NCBI GenBank assembly: GCA_020434465.1
Contig: JAGRAS010000111.1
Location: 1 to 6,028, forward strand
Origin: Bdellovibrionales bacterium
GTDB taxonomy: Bacteria > Bdellovibrionota > UBA2361 > JAGRAS01
Direction of reading: 5' to 3'
DNA: 6,028 bases
A program made the translations under genes and the position numbers. The notes below the pieces were generated by a model, which was not told the origin of the DNA, made no database searches, and was given only the letters and a program-made list of their open reading frames with translations. How positions within the stretch are numbered: the first letter of the stretch is position 1; every line of letters begins with the position of its first letter. This document shows, piece by piece, positions 1 to 5,701 of the stretch.

Positions 1-89
1 AACTAAGCTTTCTCATATCGTGCGAAGAAATACATCACTCAAGAATATCAGAGAAAAGCTATTTGTACGCTAAGAATCTCTTAAGATAC

Positions 90-95
90 TAAAAT
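90..95 (+). promoter_or_regulatory. Tentative -10 box upstream of the exported-protein gene
   Basis: TAAAAT matches the sigma-70 -10 consensus TATAAT at five of six bases and lies in an A-rich stretch. The best -35 candidate, TTGTAC at 63-68, is a poor match and is 21 bases away, which is too far for a normal promoter. If used, transcription would begin near position 102 and give a leader of about 110 bases that contains the inverted repeat at 138-189. In AT-rich DNA such boxes arise often by chance. I see no gene in 1-212. Confidence 0.22.
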
Positions 96-137
96 AAATA
101 GTAAAACTAAGTTAGTAAGCGGTGACTAAAGGCACAG

Positions 138-189
138 AATACTAAAGCTGCGTGTTTAGAGCAGCTCTTTCACGGCCGACTTTAGTATT
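138..189 (+). promoter_or_regulatory. Long inverted repeat / structured leader before the exported-protein gene
   Basis: A perfect 10-base inverted repeat, AATACTAAAG (138-147) and CTTTAGTATT (180-189), encloses further pairing. One option is CGTG (151-154) with CACG (171-174) and AGAG (158-161) with CTCT (165-168). Another is AGCTGC (146-151) with GCAGCT (161-166). The enclosed part is GC-rich (GCTGCG, CACGGCCGAC) in otherwise AT-rich surroundings. It ends 13 bases before the GGAGG ribosome site. No long T-run follows, so it is unlikely to be a plain terminator. It could be a structured 5' leader or a protein-binding palindrome. It matches no riboswitch class I can recognise. Confidence 0.5.
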
Positions 190-202
190 TGAATCAGGTA
201 TT

Positions 203-207
203 GGAGG
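203..207 (+). promoter_or_regulatory. Shine-Dalgarno site that fixes the start at 213
   Basis: GGAGG is followed by five bases and then ATG at 213. This spacing, and the typical signal peptide that begins at that ATG, favour 213 over an in-frame TTG at 189, which overlaps the right arm of the inverted repeat and lies upstream of the ribosome site. Confidence 0.8.
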
Positions 208-212
208 TATTT

Positions 213-1037
213 ATGTATAAGAAATCTTTTTTCAAATTTTTGCTAGTATTAGCGTTTATTTTACCAGGATCTGCGTTAGCAGGTGGTGTAGAAAACTTAG
301 CCAGTGTTGATGTTGCCCCATCTATTGCAATTGCAGGGCTTGATCAATCATTTGAAGTGACTTTAGTTGTCGAAGGTGGTGAATATAATGAACCTTTGCT
401 TATGTTCTATCAGATACTTGAGGTAATTGCTCCAGGAGGATCTGCTAGCTATATAAATCTTGAAGATGTTGAAGTTACTATACCGGCAGAATTAAATGGT
501 ATTGTAGATCAAATGACACCATCAATTGATAGAGTGCCTTTTTCATTAAATGCGCCAATCCCAGAAGGAAATTATACGTTTGTGTTTAAAAATGCTCACC
601 CAAATTCATCAGCTGGTGGTTATGCTGGCTATCAATTCTTGGTTGGTTTTTCTCCAAGTCAGGGAGATTCGAGTAGTTATGTAGCGAGCAATTTTTACTT
701 TTCAGTTAATGCAGATTTAGGAGAGGGCAATAAATTTGATGCACCTGAAGTAACGTTAAATAAGAAAAAAACTTCAGCAACTGTGGATTGGTCAAATTCA
801 GCTTATGCTGAAAGCGCAAATAGATTTGATTTAGAAGTTGCAAAGAAGAGTGGAAAAATTGTTAAAACCTATTCTGATTTAAGTTCAGATGATTTAAGCA
901 AGGCCATCAAAAAGAAAGTATTTAAGAAAGGAAATACAAAGAAATTCAAGGTAAGAGTTAAAGCTTATTTTGATGATTTAGAAACTGAAAGCGAGTGGAG
1001 TGAATACGTAGAGTTCAAAATTAAAAAGAAAAAGTAA
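213..1037 (+). CDS. Exported two-domain protein with fibronectin III-like C-terminal domain
   Basis: A 274-residue protein of unknown function. Residues 1-23 form a textbook Sec signal peptide: a lysine pair, a hydrophobic core, and ALA before a likely cleavage at Ala23/Gly24. The mature N-terminal region (about 24-170) looks like a beta-sandwich and carries about 18 acidic but only two basic residues (Arg107, Lys126). The C-terminal region (about 176-270) has a fibronectin III pattern: APEV opening strand, Trp193, a FKVRVKAY strand and a closing SEWSEY segment. It is very lysine-rich (23 Lys from 174 to the end) and finishes in KKKK. There is no anchor, LPXTG motif, lipobox or catalytic motif, so the product is probably periplasmic, secreted or surface-bound by charge. 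It seems to be transcribed alone, between the structured leader and the terminator at 1061-1091. A binding or adhesion role is inference from fold type only. Confidence 0.85.
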   Translation: MYKKSFFKFLLVLAFILPGSALAGGVENLASVDVAPSIAIAGLDQSFEVTLVVEGGEYNEPLLMFYQILEVIAPGGSASYINLEDVEVTIPAELNGIVDQMTPSIDRVPFSLNAPIPEGNYTFVFKNAHPNSSAGGYAGYQFLVGFSPSQGDSSSYVASNFYFSVNADLGEGNKFDAPEVTLNKKKTSATVDWSNSAYAESANRFDLEVAKKSGKIVKTYSDLSSDDLSKAIKKKVFKKGNTKKFKVRVKAYFDDLETESEWSEYVEFKIKKKK

Positions 1038-1060
1038 AAAGAAAATGCCCCATGCTTGTC

Positions 1061-1091
1061 CTCAGTAGAGTTTTACTCTACTGAGTTTTTT
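1061..1091 (+). terminator. Intrinsic terminator of the exported-protein gene
   Basis: A perfect 10-base stem, CTCAGTAGAG (1061-1070) and CTCTACTGAG (1076-1085), has a five-base TTTTA loop and is followed directly by six T (1086-1091). It starts 23 bases after the stop codon at 1037. The convergent gene's stop codon begins two bases beyond the T-run. The hairpin could also slow transcription from the other strand, but on that strand no T-run follows. Confidence 0.9.
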
Positions 1092-1092
1092 A

Positions 1093-1350
1093 TTATAACC
1101 CTAATCGCTTGCTTCTAGGTAATGGTCTCTCGAATGTTCTTCCATCGTCATATCCTTTCAAATAGGCTTCAATGGTGTCCTCTGAGATTGAGCCATAGCC
1201 AGAAAGAAGAATTTTATTTTGTCTGTCTTCGATATCGTTTTTTAAACCCGCTTGGCGGCCTTCCATATAAGCTCTTTTGTTAAATTTTGCTCCATCAAGA
1301 AGTATCTCTGCATCAGCAGGAATTAAGGACGAGCCAACTTGAACTACCAT
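1093..1350 (-). CDS. Small hypothetical protein with a repeated AYxxGxxxG motif
   Basis: An 85-residue protein I do not recognise. It has no signal peptide or membrane segment and is probably cytoplasmic. Two short similar segments, AYMEGRQAG (27-35) and AYLKGYDDG (62-70), are spaced 35 residues apart and suggest a small helical duplication. The C-terminus is basic (RPLPRSKRLGL). The ATG at 1350-1348 has only a weak ribosome site, GGAT, seven bases upstream. On the same strand TTGACT (1405-1400) resembles a -35 box, but no good -10 follows at normal spacing. It is a single gene, divergent from the 180-residue gene and convergent with the exported-protein gene. Confidence that it is real rests on the duplicated motif, the clean fit between neighbours, and the stop codon set next to the terminator. 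Confidence 0.65.
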   Translation of the reverse strand: MVVQVGSSLIPADAEILLDGAKFNKRAYMEGRQAGLKNDIEDRQNKILLSGYGSISEDTIEAYLKGYDDGRTFERPLPRSKRLGL

Positions 1351-1464
1351 AGTAAATATCCAAAAAGTTTAATTTGATGGAATCATTAAGCAAATTCTTA
1401 GTCAAGTTTATGCTTGTTTTGTAAAAGTTTAGTTCGTCTAGAAAGTCTTAAACTTTCTTTTATT

Positions 1465-1470
1465 TATAAT
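1465..1470 (+). promoter_or_regulatory. Perfect -10 box for the 180-residue gene
   Basis: TATAAT lies 24 bases before the ATG at 1495, so transcription would begin near 1477 and leave a leader of only about 18 bases. No good -35 box is found at 16-18 bases upstream (TAGAAA at 1439-1444 is 20 away), and there is no extended TGn. Its position argues against translation from the in-frame TTG at 1414, which lies upstream of it. Confidence 0.5.
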
Positions 1471-1494
1471 AGTTTTCTGTATTATGCTTTAGTT

Positions 1495-2037
1495 ATGGAT
1501 ACTGAAATTTTGGCGAAAGTAAAAAAACCTGGGGAGTCAGGGAATTCCGTACCTGTTTATTCTCTTGAAAGTTTTGGCCGCCAACTTGTTACTTTTAGAG
1601 GATCTAGTCTTCTTAAAGAAAAACTCGAGCTTGTTGGTTTACAATCAAGCTTAACTGCAAGTCAAAGAGCATACCCTTATAATAGAGATTCAGAAAAAGA
1701 TAAGATCATTCGTGATGTCATAAGATATTTTGGTTTTGGTGATACAGTAGAGTTTACTGAATATTGGCCTCAAAACAGTTTGGAGCAAAAGATCAAGCAA
1801 CAAGCAGTAGTTCTTGGTTTTCTACAAACTAGGAGCGCTTTTGTAATGGTACTCTTAATTGGTGATAAGCCACGCGCAGTACGTTTAAATCCTGATGAGT
1901 ATTCAGGCAAGCCCGGTAAAGTTATTAAAGCAAAAAAAATTGAATTAGATACAAAAAAAGCTGCTGTAAAAATAAGTCTAAAACCCGCTGGTAAAAGCTT
2001 TTATCCAAAAATTTTAATTCAAAAAAAGAAGTTTTGA
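1495..2037 (+). CDS. Hypothetical protein, 180 residues, basic C-terminus
   Basis: I do not recognise this protein. It has no signal peptide or long hydrophobic span. Counting from the ATG at 1495, it begins MDTEILAKVKKPG, has a polar middle with a charged segment (SEKDKIIRDVIRYFGFGD), a short hydrophobic stretch (SAFVMVLLIGDKPRAV) that looks like a beta-hairpin core, and a lysine-rich C-terminal quarter (KKIELDTKKAAVK, ending QKKKF). The basic tail could suit nucleic-acid or membrane-surface binding, but that is a guess. The start was chosen because the -10 box at 1465-1470 lies inside the longer reading frame that begins with TTG at 1414. No Shine-Dalgarno sequence precedes the ATG, so translation would be from a very short leader. 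It is transcribed alone, with a terminator at 2124-2152. Confidence 0.75.
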   Translation: MDTEILAKVKKPGESGNSVPVYSLESFGRQLVTFRGSSLLKEKLELVGLQSSLTASQRAYPYNRDSEKDKIIRDVIRYFGFGDTVEFTEYWPQNSLEQKIKQQAVVLGFLQTRSAFVMVLLIGDKPRAVRLNPDEYSGKPGKVIKAKKIELDTKKAAVKISLKPAGKSFYPKILIQKKKF

Positions 2038-2123
2038 TTTTCTATTTAGTAAACAACATTATAAAAAACATATTAAGACATAGTTCTAGTGTAAGGGAAA
2101 AAGGAAAATAAAAACATGTTTTT

Positions 2124-2152
2124 ACCTGATACTAATTAAGATCAGGTTTTTT
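2124..2152 (+). terminator. Intrinsic terminator upstream of the CRTAC1/halogenase unit
   Basis: ACCTGAT (2124-2130) and ATCAGGT (2141-2147) form a perfect seven-base stem with a ten-base loop, and six T (2147-2152) follow. It lies about 87 bases after the stop at 2037, which is far for a simple 3' end. It could equally end a short transcript or act as an attenuator before the gene at 2220. A TATAAA at 2060-2065 could be a -10 box for such a transcript. Confidence 0.7.
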
Positions 2153-2177
2153 AGTTAACTTACCTTGTTTTGCTACA

Positions 2178-2199
2178 TGGCGATGTTAGGATTTCGCCA
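2178..2199 (+). promoter_or_regulatory. GC-rich hairpin in the leader of the CRTAC1-like gene
   Basis: TGGCGA (2178-2183) and TCGCCA (2194-2199) form a six-base stem with a ten-base loop, 20 bases before the ATG at 2220. No T-run follows, so it is not a terminator. No Shine-Dalgarno sequence and no convincing promoter are visible between 2153 and 2219. The hairpin may affect translation or be an operator half-site pair, or it may be chance. Confidence 0.3.
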
Positions 2200-2219
2200 C
2201 ACTTTACTCAAACCATACT

Positions 2220-4034
2220 ATGCGAAGCTTTGTCATTTACAGTTTCTTTGCAGTAATCCTTTTTGCTATTTTTTCTGCTGCCTATTCAAATTTAGTTCGA
2301 GATTTAAGTTTAGATATTATTTATGGTGGATTTGCTAACACCAGAGCAAAAATTAGTTTTTATATTGATTTTCTTGATAAGCTATCTCAGCTTAAGCTAA
2401 GCCCTGATGGTATATATAGATTACCAAAAGATTCTGAAGAAAATATTGATCGAATAAAAGTTGATGTAGATTTTAAAAGAAAGCTAAATGAAGTTTGCAA
2501 ATGGAATTATCCTTCCAAAGGAAAGCTTTCGTTTATTGATGTGAGTGAAGATGTTGGATTGGGTATAAAAGGCTCATGGAAAGGCTTGGCTGTTGAGGAT
2601 TTCAATAATGATGGTTTTTTTGATTTTATTGTTGCTAATACCTATGGAGCTTCAAAACTTTTTATAAATAATGCTGGCAAAGGCTTTGTTGAATCTAATT
2701 GGGGATTAGAAAAAACAGTACAAGCTTATACGATTTCTGCTGCTGATTATAATTCAGATAATTTTATTGATATTTTGATCACACAGCCGTTTGATTATCC
2801 AATGCTTTTAAAAAATAATTTTGGCAAGGGCTTTATTGACGAAAGCTCAAAGCTTAAGTTGAATCTTAATTCAGAAACTTTGAATGCAACCTGGCACTCA
2901 ACTTGGTCTGATATTGATAACGATGGGGATCTAGATTTATTTTTGTCACAGTGGGCAGATCCTGGAATTACGGGTGAAGAGCTAGGGGAGAAAAAACCTC
3001 AAAATTCAGCATTGCTGATTAATCAGGATGGTTACTTTGTTGATGCAAGTCAAAAACTTCAAATTTCTGATGTGATAAATGGTAAAAACTTTGTTTCTGC
3101 TGCTTTTGGTGATTTTAATCGTGATGGTTTTCAAGATCTGTTTTTATCTAGTTTTTCACGTGGGCAATCCAAATTACTACTAAATGATAGCGGAAAAAAA
3201 TTTCATTTAACTTCAACAAGCATTACTGATCCTGGTTTTACAACAAGTTTTATTGATATTGATCATGATGGGCAGTCAGAAATCTTTCAATCAGGTAATG
3301 CTCAGTTAGCTCACGTAATTGATGGGGTTAATAATACCCTGAAAACAACCGCACTAAATAAGATCTGGAAAGCTGATAATATAAATAGTTTACAAGCTAT
3401 CCCAAGCTATTTCTTAGAAGCATGCGGAATAACAACTTTAGGAGCCGCAATTGGTGATGTGAATAATGATGGCTGCTATGACTTTTATTTTGCAACAGGA
3501 AATCCTGAACAAGATTTCAACTTACCAAATCTTTTTTATTTAGGTGTTGAAAAAAGTGGGCTGTGTTCATTGGAATCTAGTCTTCCAGTGAGTCCTAGTG
3601 AAGTTTTTGCGGATTATGCCAAAACACAAGGAGTGGTATTTTTTGATTTTGATAATGATGGAGATCAAGACTTGCTAATGGCAAATAGTGGTCTTTGGGA
3701 GGGGCAAGAAGGGAAATTGAAGTTTTTTAAAAATGAACTTGAAAATAAAGGAAGTTGGTTAGGAATTCGTTTACATAGTGCTGGCAAAAACACATTCGCT
3801 GTAGGAGCGGAAGTTATAATTGAGTTTATTAATAGAGATGGAGCTCGCTTGCAAAGAAGGGCTTTAATTAATAACAAAACTGGATTTGGCAGTGCTCCTT
3901 ATTTAGCATTTGTTGCATTTGGAGATGATCTAAAGAAAATTGAGCGCTTAATTGTTCGATGGCCGGATGCGCTTACAAAGACTTATCAAATCCCTAAGTT
4001 AAATTCTTATATTGAAATAAATGAACAAATTTGA
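2220..4034 (+). CDS. CRTAC1-type protein: FG-GAP/VCBS repeats plus ASPIC/UnbV domain
   Basis: A 604-residue protein, predicted extracytoplasmic. Residues 4-22 are a hydrophobic export signal or anchor with only Arg2 before it. Seven calcium-loop motifs of the DxDxDG type lie at 127-135, 176-184, 231-239, 298-306, 346-354, 413-421 and 476-484. The second (DYNSDNFID) has lost the glycine, and the fifth ends in Glu. Seven repeats fit a seven-bladed beta-propeller. The C-terminal part (about 512-600) is an ASPIC/UnbV domain: WLGIRL, then AVGAEV (527-532), and VRWPDA (579-584). The family includes human CRTAC1 and UnbV of enediyne gene clusters; its biochemical role is mostly unknown. Four cysteines (93, 402, 419, 449) could form disulfides outside the cytoplasm. 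The start is forced by an in-frame stop at 2187-2189, and no ribosome site precedes it. It is followed after 17 bases by the halogenase-like gene, so the two are probably co-transcribed. Confidence 0.9.
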   Translation: MRSFVIYSFFAVILFAIFSAAYSNLVRDLSLDIIYGGFANTRAKISFYIDFLDKLSQLKLSPDGIYRLPKDSEENIDRIKVDVDFKRKLNEVCKWNYPSKGKLSFIDVSEDVGLGIKGSWKGLAVEDFNNDGFFDFIVANTYGASKLFINNAGKGFVESNWGLEKTVQAYTISAADYNSDNFIDILITQPFDYPMLLKNNFGKGFIDESSKLKLNLNSETLNATWHSTWSDIDNDGDLDLFLSQWADPGITGEELGEKKPQNSALLINQDGYFVDASQKLQISDVINGKNFVSAAFGDFNRDGFQDLFLSSFSRGQSKLLLNDSGKKFHLTSTSITDPGFTTSFIDIDHDGQSEIFQSGNAQLAHVIDGVNNTLKTTALNKIWKADNINSLQAIPSYFLEACGITTLGAAIGDVNNDGCYDFYFATGNPEQDFNLPNLFYLGVEKSGLCSLESSLPVSPSEVFADYAKTQGVVFFDFDNDGDQDLLMANSGLWEGQEGKLKFFKNELENKGSWLGIRLHSAGKNTFAVGAEVIIEFINRDGARLQRRALINNKTGFGSAPYLAFVAFGDDLKKIERLIVRWPDALTKTYQIPKLNSYIEINEQI

Positions 4035-4040
4035 ATTTTT

Positions 4041-4046
4041 AAGGAG
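4041..4046 (+). promoter_or_regulatory. Strong ribosome site of the halogenase-like gene
   Basis: AAGGAG is followed by five bases and then ATG at 4052. It lies inside the 17-base gap after the stop at 4034, where there is no terminator or room for a promoter. This supports translation of the second gene from a shared message, and by this measure more strongly than the first gene. Confidence 0.85.
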
Positions 4047-4051
4047 TTAAT

Positions 4052-5686
4052 ATGAAAAGTATTGCTATTATCGGATCTAGTATTTCTGCATTAATGGGAG
4101 CATCTTATCTGAAGCAACGTTTCCCAGATTACGAGATTTCAATTATTGGAAATCGAAACAAGCCACAACCTATAGTGGGCGAATCCTTGACAGAATATAG
4201 CTCGCAATTTCTTAGGCGTATTGGCTTATTGAAATATCTTGAAGAACAACATTATCATAAATATGGATTAACATTTTACTTTAAAGAAAAAATTGAGAAT
4301 CCAAAATGCCAAAGATACTCGATGCATGAAGCTTTGGCAATTCCACCATTGCCTTCAAATCAAGTAAACAGATTTGAGCTTGATAAAGCTTTATATGAAT
4401 TAGCTTTAAGTCTTGGCGTAAAACATGTTGATGATAGAGTCACTTCAGTTTCTAAAGAAAATAATAAGTGGACCCTGGCTTGCAGATCCCCTGTTAATTT
4501 TCTAAACGCTGATTACTTAATTGATGCATCTGGAAGAAATAGGTTTCTTACAAATAGATTTAATTTAGATCAAAAAGTCCCGTATCAAAGATGTTCTTTT
4601 TGGTTTCGATTAGCAAATTTTGATAGGTCGATTTTGAAAGACTTAGAGCTAGTTAAGCCACCGCAATATGGTTTTGATTCTTATTATGTAACACATCACT
4701 TTTTTGGTAAAGGCAGTTGGACTTGGTGTATTCCGCTTAAGTCTAAAGACTACGAGGATTTAATCTCTGTTGGGGTTGTTTGGAGACCTGATGTTAATGA
4801 TATGAATATTAGAAATGTAGATCAGTTTATAGATTATATGGATACAGAGCACCCTGTTTTAAGTAATTTTGTTAAGAGTGGTGAGATAGTAGATACTAAT
4901 CTTTACACAAATTACTTGTATTCTTCCTCTCAAGTTTATTCTGAAGATAGATGGTTTTTACTTGGTGATGCAGGGTATGCAGTAGATCCCTTGTATAGCA
5001 CTGGAATTGTGATGTCATCTATTCAGTCTGAACAAATAGGAAGCTTAATAGAGAGTGATTGTTGCCCGAAGTTAACTAGAGAGTTCGATGATGTTTTTAG
5101 AACGACAAAAGATTCAATACAACTTGAGATAAGCAGATTATATGAAGTTATGCATGATCCATATCAAAGTAGTTGGAGAATGCACTTTAGTTCCTTGTAT
5201 TATTTTTATTTTCTTTTTCCTCTTTGGATGACTGGGGCTCATCATACAAAAGGAGCTGCTGCATGGATGTCTAATCTAATTAAATCTGGTCGTGAGAAGG
5301 TAAACACTATGATAGCACTTCTTGGTCCTGCTTCTGAGCGACTTGGAAGATTACCTGCTGAGGAAATAAAGAATATCTATGGAATAACGGTAAACTGGGA
5401 TTTGCATGTTGAGGATCCTAAAAAAAATGCAGAGTATATCGCAACTATGCTACGCAGATTTGCTATTTTTCGTTATAAAATACTTAGACATGCAGCTTAT
5501 AAAAATTGGATAACTCACTTTAAGTTTATTCTTCAAGATCTGCTAATAAGTGGAATGATTACCCTCACGAAAAGAGGTAAAGCATTTCCTAATGGCGTTG
5601 AGAATGCAAAAACTCTTTTTAAAGTACTTCCATTAATTGAAGAAAAGAAAATACGTACAAATAATCAAGTTAAGAAAGCTGCATAA
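4052..5686 (+). CDS. Flavin-dependent halogenase-like protein (tryptophan halogenase superfamily)
   Basis: A 544-residue FAD-binding enzyme, probably cytoplasmic. Seen in order: a Rossmann FAD motif IIGSSISA (6-13), whose middle glycine is serine; VGES (42-45); HKYGLTF (69-75), in which Lys70 falls where tryptophan halogenases have their catalytic lysine (Lys79 in PrnA); DASG (158-161); WTWCIP (223-228), matching the WxWxIP halogenase signature; and GDAGYAVDPLYSTG (305-318), the second FAD and halide-binding region. The C-terminal third is helical and aromatic-rich. Family members use FADH2, O2 and halide to form HOCl, which the lysine relays to an aromatic substrate. Tyr315 replaces the glutamate of tryptophan halogenases and Ala310 replaces the usual Phe, so the substrate is probably not tryptophan. 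A non-halogenating monooxygenase remains possible. A flavin reductase partner is not in the window. The gene is co-directional with the CRTAC1-like gene and has its own AAGGAG site. Confidence 0.85.
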   Translation: MKSIAIIGSSISALMGASYLKQRFPDYEISIIGNRNKPQPIVGESLTEYSSQFLRRIGLLKYLEEQHYHKYGLTFYFKEKIENPKCQRYSMHEALAIPPLPSNQVNRFELDKALYELALSLGVKHVDDRVTSVSKENNKWTLACRSPVNFLNADYLIDASGRNRFLTNRFNLDQKVPYQRCSFWFRLANFDRSILKDLELVKPPQYGFDSYYVTHHFFGKGSWTWCIPLKSKDYEDLISVGVVWRPDVNDMNIRNVDQFIDYMDTEHPVLSNFVKSGEIVDTNLYTNYLYSSSQVYSEDRWFLLGDAGYAVDPLYSTGIVMSSIQSEQIGSLIESDCCPKLTREFDDVFRTTKDSIQLEISRLYEVMHDPYQSSWRMHFSSLYYFYFLFPLWMTGAHHTKGAAAWMSNLIKSGREKVNTMIALLGPASERLGRLPAEEIKNIYGITVNWDLHVEDPKKNAEYIATMLRRFAIFRYKILRHAAYKNWITHFKFILQDLLISGMITLTKRGKAFPNGVENAKTLFKVLPLIEEKKIRTNNQVKKAA

Positions 5687-5701
5687 TTCAATAGGCGTAC
5701 A

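Noticed and set aside
6..60. Imperfect inverted repeat AGCTTTCTC (6-14) with GAGAAAAGCT (51-60)
   Set aside because: One arm has an extra base, the loop is 36 bases, there is no T-run, and the low-complexity composition makes chance likely.
189..212. Upstream TTG start that would add eight residues to the exported protein
   Set aside because: It places a polar extension before a standard signal peptide, overlaps the inverted repeat and precedes the GGAGG ribosome site that fits ATG 213.
1414..1494. Upstream TTG start that would add 27 residues to the 180-residue protein
   Set aside because: The likely -10 box at 1465-1470 lies within this stretch, and there is no ribosome site before 1414.
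3665..3877. A 70-codon open frame on the minus strand inside the CRTAC1-like gene
   Set aside because: It lies wholly opposite a confident coding region, has no ribosome site or recognisable domain, and its composition is what an antisense frame of this gene would give.
2220..5686. Assignment to an enediyne biosynthetic cluster on the strength of the UnbV-type domain
   Set aside because: ASPIC/UnbV domains are widespread outside enediyne loci, and no enediyne polyketide synthase, thioesterase or other cassette gene is visible in the window.
5687..5701. Terminator between the convergent flavoenzyme genes
   Set aside because: The 15 bases between stop codons contain no inverted repeat or T-run. 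Any terminator must lie inside the opposing gene and was not found.
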